From IMG/VR virus record IMGVR_UViG_3300014493_000023, positions 1 through 26,205 of that record: a stretch of DNA of 26,205 nt. The stretch is one strand, 5' to 3'. Position 1 is the first letter of the stretch. The number at the start of each line of letters is the position of its first letter. The notes below the pieces were generated by a model. The model saw nothing but the letters and a program-made list of their open reading frames with translations, was not told the origin of the DNA and searched no databases. Shown in pieces: positions 15,209 to 22,960 of this stretch. The DNA comes from a virus. Both the position numbers and the translations under genes were made by a program.

Positions 15209-15675
15209 GGCTTGATCTCCGCCAGATATTCGTCATGGGTGAGAAGCGGCGCGGCGGGGTCGCGCTCGTGCTCGGCCGCGGCGATGGCGAAGCCCTTGAC
15301 GGCCGGACCGGATGGCGGCTCGATCGCCGGCAGCCGCGCCCACTCCGCGGCCGTCAGGCGCAGCGGCTCGCCCGCGAGGTGCTCGAGCTGGCCGGCGGCT
15401 GGCGGCAGGTGCCATTCGAAAGCGTCGGCCGCCGCCCGCGCCGCAGCCGGATCGGCGGCGCCCACGGCAGCGGAGACACCCCGAACCACCGGCACCGGCC
15501 CGGGTGGCGGTGCCGGCGGTTCCGCCAGCACCACGTCGCCATCGCGGACGCGGCGGTGCCAGAACGTGATCTCCGGCACGTCCTCACCCTCCGGCCGCAG
15601 CAGCCGCTTGTTCGGGCCGCGCACAACGAGAGGCATGGCAGGGTCGTCCTGCCGGTGTCCCGGTTTCACGAACAT
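15205..15675 (-). CDS. DUF2635 protein with long C-terminal extension (Mu gp38 position)
   Basis: A 156-residue protein. The ATG at 15675 has GAGG five bases upstream; a GTG two codons earlier is less likely. Residues 1-55 fit DUF2635: MFVKPG, DPAMPLVVRGPNKRLL, then PEITFWHRRVRDGDVV, the W.RR..DGDV signature. Members of this family are usually only about 60 residues and lie directly before the sheath gene, as here. The remaining 100 residues are Pro/Ala-rich and end in PLLTHDEYLAEIKP, so this is an extended version. The function is not known; the position suggests neck or sheath initiation. Confidence 0.72.
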   Translation of the reverse strand: MFVKPGHRQDDPAMPLVVRGPNKRLLRPEGEDVPEITFWHRRVRDGDVVLAEPPAPPPGPVPVVRGVSAAVGAADPAAARAAADAFEWHLPPAAGQLEHLAGEPLRLTAAEWARLPAIEPPSGPAVKGFAIAAAEHERDPAAPLLTHDEYLAEIKP

Positions 15676-15725
15676 TATCACCTCGGAATGTAGGAACCGC
15701 CCGCCGGCGCTCGGCCGCGCGGGCT

Positions 15726-15752
15726 GATTCAGGGTTGCGTCCGATTCAGGGT
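15726..15752. repeat. Short direct repeat at the end of the membrane-protein gene
   Basis: GATTCAGGGT occurs at 15726-15735 and again at 15743-15752, with GCGT after each. The second copy contains the stop codon of the 15746-16000 gene. It could mark a past junction at the edge of the inserted adhesin block, or be chance. Confidence 0.3.
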
Positions 15753-16000
15753 GCGTGATGCAGCAACAGGTTGATCACCATCATAACGAGCGCGCCCACC
15801 AAACCCGCGCCGGCGGCGATCACGGCAGAGTCCAGTCTCGACGTGACCCGGCTCTGGCCCCGCTCCTGGTTCACCCGCTCGGCCAGGATTTCAACCGCGG
15901 TCATCAGTTTTTCCACCGATCGAACGACGGTTTGCAGCGTCGTCTCCGCCACCGCCACGCGCTCGCGCACCGCGGCCTCGACCGGGCAATGATCGGGCAT
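15746..16000 (-). CDS. Small coiled-coil protein with one C-terminal membrane segment (XhlA/holin-like)
   Basis: An 84-residue protein with a strong AGGAGG site five bases before its ATG. Residues 8-45 form a heptad-like helix (ERVAVAETTLQTVVRSVEKL, ILAERV). Residues 58-79 (SAVIAAGAGLVGALVMMVIN) are one transmembrane segment, followed by LLLHHAP. This soluble-coil plus terminal membrane helix resembles XhlA/hemolysin-type proteins of prophages and some holins. No endolysin gene is next to it, so a lysis role is only possible. It follows the SGNH adhesin gene by 12 bases and so may instead belong with the adhesins. Confidence 0.62.
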   Translation of the reverse strand: MPDHCPVEAAVRERVAVAETTLQTVVRSVEKLMTAVEILAERVNQERGQSRVTSRLDSAVIAAGAGLVGALVMMVINLLLHHAP

Positions 16001-16012
16001 GCGGCCCTCCTG

Positions 16013-18172
16013 CTATGTTGGGCTGGCGCTTAGCGTGATGGGCGTCGTCGTGGCGGCGAGCGGATAGTTGATATTCCACGCGCTGCCGAGATCGCCACCG
16101 ATGTCCCAACCGGCTGGCTTCGCCACGCTGGCGAAATTGTCGGTGACAGCGTTGCCGCGTCCCATGTCGCCCCGATACGAAGGCGCTCCGGTCGGCGTGT
16201 AGGAGCCATAAGGATAGAACAGCAGGCACGCCGCTGCGGCATTCACCACAGCCTGCGACAAGGTGATTCGCAGGTGCGTCGCATCCACCCGCGCGCACGC
16301 CGTCGCCGGCACCAGCGTTCCGGGGCTGGCGACCGATCCGCCGTCCATCACCAGGAACCCCTGCCCGACCGCCGCCAGCAAGGGAACGACCAGGTCGTTC
16401 CCGGCGTCATGCGTCACGGTCAGAATGACCGTGGTGGCGTTCTGCAGGTACGCGTGCGTGATCGACGGGCCACCGGCCACGGGCAGGCCCGACGGTATCG
16501 CGGTAAACCCCCCGTCGCCCCAGCCGGTCGCATACAACGCTCGGGCGACCAACGGCGCAGCCCGCCACGCGAAGATGACGTTATCCCCGCCGTCGCGGTG
16601 CTGATTGTCGCCGCCGGTCTGGATGCCCGTGGACGGGTCCCAGGTCGCACCGCGGCTGTTGCTATCCGCCGTCATCGGGTTGCTCAGCACGACGCCCTGC
16701 GTTGGATCCGCTGCGAGGCTGGCAATGACCTCGCGGTGCATCTGGATTCCAGAGGTGAACCCGAACGGAATCGCGTTCCACCAGCACACCGGCATGTTGG
16801 CTGCGGTCGCGCCGGCCACCATGCCGCGCAACAGACTGATCCACCGCTTCGCCGCGTGCTGGAAGGTGGTCCACTCCGAATAGGGCCGGTAGCTGTCCGT
16901 CTCCGACCACAGCAGCATCAGCGCCGCGATGTCGGACTGATCGTCGGAGGCCTGTTCCGCGATATAGGCCGCGACGTTGTTGCCCATCTTGCCGAGCGAC
17001 CAGCCGCTCGGGTCCGATCCATCGCCCGGATCGACCAGGAAGGATGACGCATAGGTCGGCACGCCGGAGATCGGAAAATTGTAAATCCCGATACCGGGGT
17101 CGATCGTGCCAGGTCCGCCGCTGTTTTGCGTGTTGCCGACAAAGCCGTAGGCGCTCGCTCCGAGATACCACGCCACGCCCTTTGCCAGCATCGCGGCAGC
17201 GCCGTCCGCCAGCGTGTAGTTCGCAGCGTTCGACTGCCCGTTCATCACGAGCTGCACGCCCTTGCGAGGCCCCAGCGCCCAGCGCGCGGCGTAGGCAGCC
17301 AGGCCGGTGATCGAGGCTCCCGAGATCGCGCTTTCCCAGGTCGCGAATTCATGCAGCCAGCACTGCGCGCCGGCCTGGTAGCCGTTCCCCCCGTGCAGCA
17401 GCAGCAGCGTGGCGATGCCGGTTCCGGCAATCGGGTTGGCGACGTTCGTCGCCACCTTCGCGCCATCGAGCCAGGCCGAGACGCCGCTCCCCGGCACATT
17501 CTGGAGAATCACCGAATGCGTGTGCCGCCGCGCCAGCGACGACGACAGCACCGCCGCCGCGCTGTTCGGGAACAGGATCAGCCGGCTCGTGCCGGCCGAG
17601 CCATCCGCCTGCAAGATTGGCGTCCCGCCCGCCGACAGCAGCACGTTGGCCGAGCTGTCAACGACCGGAGGCGGGTACACGTTGGTGCGCCAGTTCGGGC
17701 GGGTCCAGACGAAATAGCGGGTCCATGAAGCTGTCGCGCCCATCGCCACACCCGGCAGTTGCCAGCCAAGGTTTTGATCGAGGGCCGGATAGGTCGGGCC
17801 GGCCGACAGGTCGAACCCGGCTCCCCCCAGCAGGCCGGACAGGCGCGGCGTCGCCATCGGCTGATTCACGCTGCCGGAGCCATAGGAATACTTCGTCATC
17901 CCGATCAGGTGGCCCGACAGGTCCGCCAGGCTGACGATCGGCAGGTTCCAACCCGACAGCGGATTGCCGTTGGCATCGGTCGCGTTGTTGAACGTCGACG
18001 CATCCCACCAGCCCGACAGGCCCGCGATCGCGCCCGGCGCAATCGCGCCGCTGCCGCCAGAGCCGCCGCCAGGCCCCGCACCGCCCGAACTGGTGCGCAG
18101 CGGCGTCCAGAGTGCCGCCCGGCCTGGCGCGACCAGCGCGGCGCGACCGGGCCGTGAAAACAGGACGGCCAT
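16013..18172 (-). CDS. Tail adhesin with LamG-like and putative SGNH esterase domains
   Basis: A 719-residue protein starting two bases after the FN3 fibre gene. Residues 1-45 are basic then Gly-rich. Residues 50-300 look like a LamG/concanavalin-type domain (GLSGWWDAST, RRHTHSVILQN, VSAWLDGAKV, CWLHEFATWE). Residues 305-545 have the blocks of SGNH hydrolases of the sialate-O-acetylesterase type: GQSN (312-315, nucleophile Ser314), a Gly/Asn-rich GNTQNSGGPG near 346-355, LLWSETDS (420-427) at the WxQGExD place, and DNQH (522-525) as the Asp-x-x-His block. Residues 560-719 are beta-rich. It probably removes acetyl or acyl groups from host surface glycans during adsorption. The WSETDS block lacks the usual QG. 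Confidence 0.78.
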   Translation of the reverse strand: MAVLFSRPGRAALVAPGRAALWTPLRTSSGGAGPGGGSGGSGAIAPGAIAGLSGWWDASTFNNATDANGNPLSGWNLPIVSLADLSGHLIGMTKYSYGSGSVNQPMATPRLSGLLGGAGFDLSAGPTYPALDQNLGWQLPGVAMGATASWTRYFVWTRPNWRTNVYPPPVVDSSANVLLSAGGTPILQADGSAGTSRLILFPNSAAAVLSSSLARRHTHSVILQNVPGSGVSAWLDGAKVATNVANPIAGTGIATLLLLHGGNGYQAGAQCWLHEFATWESAISGASITGLAAYAARWALGPRKGVQLVMNGQSNAANYTLADGAAAMLAKGVAWYLGASAYGFVGNTQNSGGPGTIDPGIGIYNFPISGVPTYASSFLVDPGDGSDPSGWSLGKMGNNVAAYIAEQASDDQSDIAALMLLWSETDSYRPYSEWTTFQHAAKRWISLLRGMVAGATAANMPVCWWNAIPFGFTSGIQMHREVIASLAADPTQGVVLSNPMTADSNSRGATWDPSTGIQTGGDNQHRDGGDNVIFAWRAAPLVARALYATGWGDGGFTAIPSGLPVAGGPSITHAYLQNATTVILTVTHDAGNDLVVPLLAAVGQGFLVMDGGSVASPGTLVPATACARVDATHLRITLSQAVVNAAAACLLFYPYGSYTPTGAPSYRGDMGRGNAVTDNFASVAKPAGWDIGGDLGSAWNINYPLAATTTPITLSASPT

Positions 18173-18174
18173 CG

Positions 18175-19887
18175 TCAGGTGATTGTGAAGGCGACCGGCG
18201 TTCCGCCGTTGATCACCTGGTTCGCCTGCACCGCGCTGGCAACGATGCTGCCCCCGGCATTCACCTCGACCGCCCAGACGTAATAGGTCCCCGCCACGCT
18301 CGGCGTCGCGAAGCCGAACTCATACCAATAGTTGTGGCCGCCGTTGGAGAATTGCCCTCCCGCCGCTGTCATGCCGGCGGTCGAACTCGGCGCGACCGAC
18401 GACGACGTGCTCCACCCGAAATACACCTGCGTCGGAACGGTGTGGCTGCCGTCGTTCGTCGCGCTCATGTCGGAGACGTTGACCGACCCGACCGTCGTTC
18501 CGTGCGCAAAACTGGTGCCGGCGCCATACGGCTGGTAGCCGCTGCCCATCGCATAGTTGCCGCTCGCCGCCGCCGTCTCCGGGTCCGGGCTGATCGAGCT
18601 GGTGAAGGCCGAGGCGCCGATGCCGTTCACCGCCTGCACCTGGATGTCGTACTGCGTTGACGCTGCCAGGCCGGTGATCGTGTAAGCAGTCGGCGCGATG
18701 CCCGTGGCCTGCGTGTAGCCCCCGCCGCTGCCCATGACGCGCCACTGCACCGTGTAGCTGGTCGCCGCGCCATGCGTGCCGTCCACGGCCGGCGCGGTCC
18801 AGGTCACCGGGATTGTCGAGGTGGTCGTTGTGCCCGCCGCAAGAGCGGTCGGCACGCCCGGCGCATAGGATGCGGCCGCCCCGGTCGAGGTCGGGCCAAC
18901 CGCGCTGGTGTAGCTGCCGGTACCGGCGCCGTTCACCCCCGCCACCCGGAAATAGTAGGCGGTCGAAGGGGACAGGCCCGTGGCGATATACGACGTGCCC
19001 GACGCGGCTTGCGGCGCTCCCCAGGTGGACCCATCCGGGCTCTGTTCCACGGCATAGGAAGACGGCGCACCCCCCGTCGATGGTGCGGTCCAGGCGAGGG
19101 TAATCGTCGTGCTGGTGGCCGAGCCTGCCGTCAGGCCCGACGGAGCGCCAGGCGGCGTCGGGTTGCTGCCACCGCTCGCGGCCGACACGTTCACAAAATT
19201 CAGCGAGCCGCCCGAGTAACTCGCCGTCGAAACCTCTCCCACCTGCCCCACCGGGATCGACAGCGTGCCGGTGTTGGTGACGAAGCCGGCGCCCAGCGTC
19301 ACCGCGCCCGGCGACGCATTGACGATGGTGCAAGAAAAACCGCTGCCCTGCGTTGCGAACGCCGGGTTGATCGTGGTCGCAGCCGAGCACACCAGGATCG
19401 CGCTGTTGTGGATCGAGGCATCGAGCTGCGTCGGGCTGGCGATCTCCACCACCGGCCGCTTCCACTGCGGCAGATGGCCCGCGATCCACGCCCAGATTGC
19501 CGACAGCGGCTGGGCCAACATCGTGCTGCTGCCTTGGCCGGTCACCAGCACATCGGTGTCGCCCGCCGGCGCCGCCGCGGTGAACTGGTCAACCGTCTCG
19601 CCGGCCAGCAGGTTCGCCAACGAGATCGCGACCGTGCTGCCGCCCTGCCCGATCGGCAGGGTGTCCGACGATGCGACCGTGGTCACCACCGGCAACGCGG
19701 GAACCGACAGCGCGACGGCCGCCAGCGCGGCAGCAGCCGCGGCCGTGGCCTCGGCCGCGACGGAGTTCGAAAGCGCGGTCGCAGAGTTGGCGAGCGCGGT
19801 TCCTGCCGCAGTGAGGGCGGAGGCCGCCGCCGTCTGCACGGCCAGCACATCGGCTGCCGTCGCGTCATCGCCGGTGGCGATCGTCAT
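18175..19887 (-). CDS. Tail fibre/adhesin with two FN3 domains
   Basis: A 570-residue protein. The ATG at 19887 overlaps the tail terminator stop (ATGA), better than a GTG two codons earlier. Residues 5-62 are an Ala-rich helix, probably a trimeric stalk; 63-235 hold a GQGSSTMLAQPLSAIWAWIA segment and a beta-domain common in phage fibres (AILVCSAATTINPAF, SFTIVN-like SCTIVNASPGAVTL). Two FN3 domains lie near 245-333 and 343-430 (GLSPSTAYYFRVAGVNGAG; GLAASTQYDIQVQAVNGIG). The C-terminal 120 residues contain WSTS and GTYYVWA, as in the gpN-like protein. It may carry the next protein as enzyme partner. Confidence 0.75.
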   Translation of the reverse strand: MTIATGDDATAADVLAVQTAAASALTAAGTALANSATALSNSVAAEATAAAAAALAAVALSVPALPVVTTVASSDTLPIGQGGSTVAISLANLLAGETVDQFTAAAPAGDTDVLVTGQGSSTMLAQPLSAIWAWIAGHLPQWKRPVVEIASPTQLDASIHNSAILVCSAATTINPAFATQGSGFSCTIVNASPGAVTLGAGFVTNTGTLSIPVGQVGEVSTASYSGGSLNFVNVSAASGGSNPTPPGAPSGLTAGSATSTTITLAWTAPSTGGAPSSYAVEQSPDGSTWGAPQAASGTSYIATGLSPSTAYYFRVAGVNGAGTGSYTSAVGPTSTGAAASYAPGVPTALAAGTTTTSTIPVTWTAPAVDGTHGAATSYTVQWRVMGSGGGYTQATGIAPTAYTITGLAASTQYDIQVQAVNGIGASAFTSSISPDPETAAASGNYAMGSGYQPYGAGTSFAHGTTVGSVNVSDMSATNDGSHTVPTQVYFGWSTSSSVAPSSTAGMTAAGGQFSNGGHNYWYEFGFATPSVAGTYYVWAVEVNAGGSIVASAVQANQVINGGTPVAFTIT

Positions 19888-20504
19888 GCCCACACGTCTC
19901 CATCATCCCAAACGAAACCGCCCCAGACAGCGACCGTCCCGCCGGCCGATTCCTCGGCGGTGATTGGCGTGGCGAGGTTGATCGGATCGTCAGGTTGGAT
20001 TGTTTCGGTAACGTTGGTCAGCTTATCGCCGCTCGGCGGGAACCCGTCGCCGTCGCTGATCGTGGCGTCGAAGCTCATCCGGTACATCCAGAACAACCGC
20101 GCGCGATCGAAGGTCAGCAACTCGCCGCCGGCGTAGTAGAGGCCCCGCGCGCCGCGCGTGGGATCAATCACCCAACTCAGCAACGCGCCGAACAGCGCGT
20201 ACTTCATCGCCTCGACCTGACTGACGCCGGCCTGCCCGCGCCGGTCGGCCGAGGCGTCGAACTCGACAATCACCCCGATGGTTTCGGTCACCGTCTGGAG
20301 GTTGCCGTCCAACAGGTCGTTGCTGCTGCCCTCATCCTCCAGCGGGATCACGACGGCGGCCGGATAGACGAACTTGCCGGTCTTCGGGTCAGTGATCGCG
20401 ATGACGGACTCGACCCCGGTTTCAAAGTCCGCCGCGCCGCCGACCCGTCCGCCCAGCGCCGGGCAGTAAGCCCGGAGCTGCGCGATCACCAACGAGATGT
20501 CCAC
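19884..20504 (-). CDS. Phage tail terminator protein (Mu gp37-like position)
   Basis: A 206-residue protein starting MDISLVIAQLRAYCPALGGR. The opening helix, then FETG, a VYPAAVVIPLEDEGSSND segment and QTVTETIGVIVEFDASADRRGQ are typical of tail terminators, in which a strand pair 'PaAyVipl.e.a..n......Q...e.f.Vvv.l' is conserved. These form the ring that ends tube growth and joins tail to head. The middle helix is FGALLSWVIDPTRGARGLYY; FDRARLFWMYRMSFD is the last strand region. The C-terminal 50 residues are acidic. It has a GTG-free, clear ATG start four bases after the preceding small gene. Confidence 0.78.
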   Translation of the reverse strand: MDISLVIAQLRAYCPALGGRVGGAADFETGVESVIAITDPKTGKFVYPAAVVIPLEDEGSSNDLLDGNLQTVTETIGVIVEFDASADRRGQAGVSQVEAMKYALFGALLSWVIDPTRGARGLYYAGGELLTFDRARLFWMYRMSFDATISDGDGFPPSGDKLTNVTETIQPDDPINLATPITAEESAGGTVAVWGGFVWDDGDVWA

Positions 20505-20507
20505 GGA

Positions 20508-20678
20508 CTACTCCGCGTCGATTTCCTCGAACTCGACCCCGCCTTCCAACGGCACGGTCGCAACCACCCCATCGTCGTCGTCGTAGAAAATCAGGTGGCC
20601 GTCCTCGACCTGCACATAGGCCGCCGTGTAGTGGTAAATGTCCGCGCTCTCGACGCGCCTGACCGCAAACGTCCTCAT
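20508..20678 (-). CDS. Small acidic phage protein, function unknown
   Basis: A 56-residue protein starting at the ATG at 20678 with GGAGA ten bases upstream; longer starts in the same frame give a basic, off-frame-looking N-terminus. It reads as four beta strands (TFAVRRVESADIYHYTAAYV, GHLIFYDDDDGVVATVPLEG) and ends in acidic VEFEEIDAE. Small one-domain proteins of this kind, in which a value is displayed as 'hl.fyd.dg.vva.vp', occur beside phage neck genes. I do not recognise a function. It lies four bases before the tail terminator gene. Confidence 0.65.
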   Translation of the reverse strand: MRTFAVRRVESADIYHYTAAYVQVEDGHLIFYDDDDGVVATVPLEGGVEFEEIDAE

Positions 20679-20749
20679 AAAATCGTCTCCGCTGATGTGA
20701 TGCCGCCAGTGCGTTGGCCGGCCGCCGCGTCCTGGCCTGCGCGGTGGCA

Positions 20750-20772
20750 AGCTCCGGGCACAAGCCGGAGCT
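20750..20772 (-). terminator. Perfect intergenic hairpin before the 56-residue gene
   Basis: AGCTCCGG (20750-20757) and CCGGAGCT (20765-20772) pair perfectly over a seven-base loop, just after the stop at 20780. No T tract follows, so it is more likely a stabilising or attenuating stem than a full terminator. The whole gap 20679-20779 contains no gene I can support. Confidence 0.4.
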
Positions 20773-20779
20773 GTCTCAA

Positions 20780-21010
20780 TCAGCCGGCAGCAGCGGCCGG
20801 AGCGTCGGCATCATCGCCGGCGATCGGAAAGCCGCGCGACATGCTGCCGCGCAGGTGACCGTTTTCGATCAACCGCTGCACGATCAGCACGGCGCGGTCC
20901 CAGGCGATGCTGCGATCGTCCTGCCACAAGCGTTCGGTTCGCTCCACGATCGCGACCGCAGGATGAATCCTGATCGCCGCGGCCCTGCGGGCCGGTGCTT
21001 CGACGGTCAT
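20780..21010 (-). CDS. Small phage neck-region protein, function unknown
   Basis: A 76-residue protein overlapping the upstream gene by four bases (ATGA at 21010-21007). It begins MTVEAPARRAAAIRIHPAVA and holds one likely helix (RSIAWDRAVLIVQRLIENGH). The end is Asp/Ala-rich. No domain is recognised. Coupled translation with the gp10-like gene indicates a real gene in the head-tail joining module. Confidence 0.6.
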   Translation of the reverse strand: MTVEAPARRAAAIRIHPAVAIVERTERLWQDDRSIAWDRAVLIVQRLIENGHLRGSMSRGFPIAGDDADAPAAAAG

Positions 21011-21507
21011 GCTTTCTTGCCTCGCTGGAATTTCAAGCCGCTCATCACCGCGACGCGCACCCGGTCTGCCAGGCCGTTCGCGATGGCCTGGTCGAGCGCC
21101 GGTTCAAGGAACGGGCGTGGCAGCAGGATGCGCTTCCTCGAAACCGCGCTGCGCTTCATGCGGCGTGGCCCGGCCAGGTTCGACGGGACGAAGTTCGCCG
21201 CTTTGCTGGTGTCGCCCCCTCCGCCCTTCGCGCCACGGGAGAGGAACAGCGCGTAGAACTCGGACGCGCGGATCGTGACGCCCTCGCCATCCTTCCAGAC
21301 CCGAGCCCGGATCGACCGCGCCAGCTTGCCCGAGACGCTGCGCGGCGGCTCGCCCGGAGCGGACGGGTGCTTGCGGCTGCCCGACCGGATCAGCGCGCGT
21401 GCGCGGGCCACAACCTCGGCACCAACCCCGCGCATGACGGCGCGCACCTGCTGCTTGCCGGCGACGATCGTCCAACCGGACGGCACGGTGATTTGCAGCA
21501 GAGCCAT
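21007..21507 (-). CDS. HK97 gp10-like neck/tail-completion protein
   Basis: A 166-residue protein. The frame is open 68 codons further upstream, but the ATG at 21507 overlaps the previous stop by one base (TGATG) and the upstream part is Arg/Gly-rich off-frame text. RGVGAEVVARARALIRSGSRKHPSAPGEPPRSVSGKLARSI (about 25-65) is the hallmark of the HK97 gp10 family: a helix, then a P..G..PP..tG.L..SI segment. It is followed by EFYALFLSRGAKGG and a PRPFLEPALDQA helix. The family joins the connector to the tail. It sits directly between head closure and tail terminator, as expected. Confidence 0.83.
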   Translation of the reverse strand: MALLQITVPSGWTIVAGKQQVRAVMRGVGAEVVARARALIRSGSRKHPSAPGEPPRSVSGKLARSIRARVWKDGEGVTIRASEFYALFLSRGAKGGGGDTSKAANFVPSNLAGPRRMKRSAVSRKRILLPRPFLEPALDQAIANGLADRVRVAVMSGLKFQRGKKA

Positions 21508-21839
21508 CAGACGGACCGCTCCCACCACGACTGGAAAGCAGCAACGTCCGGCCAATCCCCGACGACCCAGGGCCGGTCCGCCGCGTGATGCCAGCAAGCG
21601 GTGAGGCGCACGCCGCCGGCTTCCGGCCGCTCTTGAGTCACGAGAAGCATGACCTCTTGGGGAAAGCCGGACGCCGGCACCTCTGGCAGCGAAGGGCCTT
21701 CGACCAGCCATTGCTCATAGCCCCTGTCGGGCCAGTCGCGCACCGCCGCCAGTCTATGCTCGGGCGGCAAAGCTCGCTCCCACCCCGGCAGCGATTCGCA
21801 AACCACCAGGATGCCGGCGCGGTAAGGACCTTCCGTCAT
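21507..21839 (-). CDS. Unknown phage protein between head closure and gp10-like genes
   Basis: A 110-residue protein. The ATG at 21839 overlaps the head-closure stop (ATGA) and its own stop overlaps the next start (TGATG), so it is fully embedded in the operon. The sequence is rich in Trp (seven, including PGWERALPPE, RDWPDRGYEQWL and FQSWWERSV) and has short beta strands (AGILVVCESL, EVMLLVTQER). No family is recognised. The Trp-rich ends suggest a small mixed fold with exposed aromatic patches. Confidence 0.6.
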   Translation of the reverse strand: MTEGPYRAGILVVCESLPGWERALPPEHRLAAVRDWPDRGYEQWLVEGPSLPEVPASGFPQEVMLLVTQERPEAGGVRLTACWHHAADRPWVVGDWPDVAAFQSWWERSV

Positions 21840-22234
21840 GTCCGCTTCTCCAGTTCGCAATCGAGCCGCAGGAACCGCTGGCGGCCGTCGATCGCCATAG
21901 AGCGGCGCACGCGGAACCGCTCGATCATGTCGCTCTGGTCTGGCCGCTTGGTGACACGGATAATGACGTGCGTGGTGTCCACCCAATCGAGCCACCGGAT
22001 GATGATGCGATGGGTGACCGGCGTGTTGACCTGTTCCGCGGCATAGAAAGTCATCGTGCCGATCGGCTGCACATCGGCCCGCACGGTCTGCATCTTCGCC
22101 AGGTTTTCCAGCAGCCCAGGCCCATCCGGGTCCGCCACCTGCTCGCGGGTCGCGATCACCACGCGCCAGCGCAGCGACCCGATGCGGACCGCGTTCGGGT
22201 CCGGCCCCTCTGCGGGTCCTACGCTCGCGCTCAT
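21836..22234 (-). CDS. Head closure / head-tail adaptor protein (SPP1 gp16-like family)
   Basis: A 132-residue protein starting at the ATG at 22234 (MSASVGPAEGPDP), one base after the connector stop; 30 further upstream codons overlap the connector and look off-frame. RIGSLRWRVVIATREQVADPDG is the typical first strand pair of head-closure barrels (usually 'R.rvtiq....'). TVRADVQPIGTMTFYAAEQVN, then THRIIIRWLDWVD and HVIIRVTKRPDQ follow. In the family this ring seals the connector after DNA packaging. The C-terminal LDCELEK is also usual. Confidence 0.82.
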   Translation of the reverse strand: MSASVGPAEGPDPNAVRIGSLRWRVVIATREQVADPDGPGLLENLAKMQTVRADVQPIGTMTFYAAEQVNTPVTHRIIIRWLDWVDTTHVIIRVTKRPDQSDMIERFRVRRSMAIDGRQRFLRLDCELEKRT

Positions 22235-22235
22235 G

Positions 22236-22877
22236 TCAGCCGCCCAGGAACTGCAACCGCTGCCGGTCGAGCAACCACTGCGCCGCCTCGGGCATCGCCG
22301 CCGCGGAGTCACCGCGATGCTCATAGAGAAATGCCGTGGTCATCATAATCGCCTGGATCACGGTGGACGGAACGTCCTCGGCCGCGCCATAGCCGGCGAC
22401 CATCGAGACCTGCAGGTGCTGTAGTTCGGTGCGATACGCCGGAAAGCCGCCGGTCAGCGGAGTTTCATGCCCGATCAGCAGCGTGGACGGCTCCAGGGTC
22501 AGGTCCGCGACATAGCCGAGGATCTCCGCCGGCGGCGTGATCGGCAGCGAGGCAGCCGAGATCGTCGTGCTGTTCCCCCACCTGTCCAGCGTCGTCACCG
22601 ACCCGATCGACTGCACCGGCGCGCGCGGCAACTCCAGCGTCCCGCGCAGCAGGTTCCTGTTGTCGTGCAGATCGCTGGAAGGTCGCACCGTCCACAGCAG
22701 GGTCTGCGTCAGCAGCGCGCGGCTAAGGTAGCCCTCCGCCATCACTCTTGCCGCCGTCAGATAGCCCGCCAGCAGTTCGTCGTCCGCGTTGCTGTCGATC
22801 CGGCAATGCCGCTTCACCTGCTCGATCGACACCGGCTCCGCGCTCGGTTCCTCTGTCACCGCCAGCGTGGTTCGCAC
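22236..22877 (-). CDS. Head-tail connector protein (HK97 gp6-like family)
   Basis: A 213-residue protein. The start is a GTG at 22877; an in-frame TGA lies two codons upstream, so no longer version is possible. PVSIEQVKRHCRIDSNADDELLAGYLTAARV (about 15-45) is the signature of gp6-like connectors (ep.tl.e.K.hlri....dd..l..li.aAr), followed by AEGYLSRALLTQTLLW. The C-terminal helical part reads PSTVIQAIMMTTAFLYEHRG, another family feature. The middle insertion (80-150, LELPRAPVQSIGSVTTLD onward) is the usual beta hairpin region. It forms the ring below the portal. Upstream gap 22878-22960 carries no supported gene. Confidence 0.87.
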   Translation of the reverse strand: MRTTLAVTEEPSAEPVSIEQVKRHCRIDSNADDELLAGYLTAARVMAEGYLSRALLTQTLLWTVRPSSDLHDNRNLLRGTLELPRAPVQSIGSVTTLDRWGNSTTISAASLPITPPAEILGYVADLTLEPSTLLIGHETPLTGGFPAYRTELQHLQVSMVAGYGAAEDVPSTVIQAIMMTTAFLYEHRGDSAAAMPEAAQWLLDRQRLQFLGG

Positions 22878-22960
22878 CGCTCAATCCCCCGTCCCTGCGC
22901 ACCGGCGCCACCAGCGCCCGGTTGCGATAGCCGCTGCGTTCCATCATCGCGCTTCGTCCT

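Noticed and set aside
14261-15727. A 488-codon open frame on the plus strand opposite the sheath gene
   Set aside because: Arg/Ala/Gly-rich without domains, fully antisense to sheath and DUF2635 genes that match known families.
21507-21711. Longer N-terminus for the gp10-like neck protein
   Set aside because: It overlaps the Trp-rich gene entirely and shows off-frame composition; the ATG at 21507 gives the coupling seen at neighbouring genes.
22723-22947. A 74-codon frame starting MMERSGYRNR ahead of the connector gene
   Set aside because: After 24 codons it runs inside the connector gene in another frame and becomes Gly/Arg-rich. Only the first part is free of overlap, too short to support a gene.
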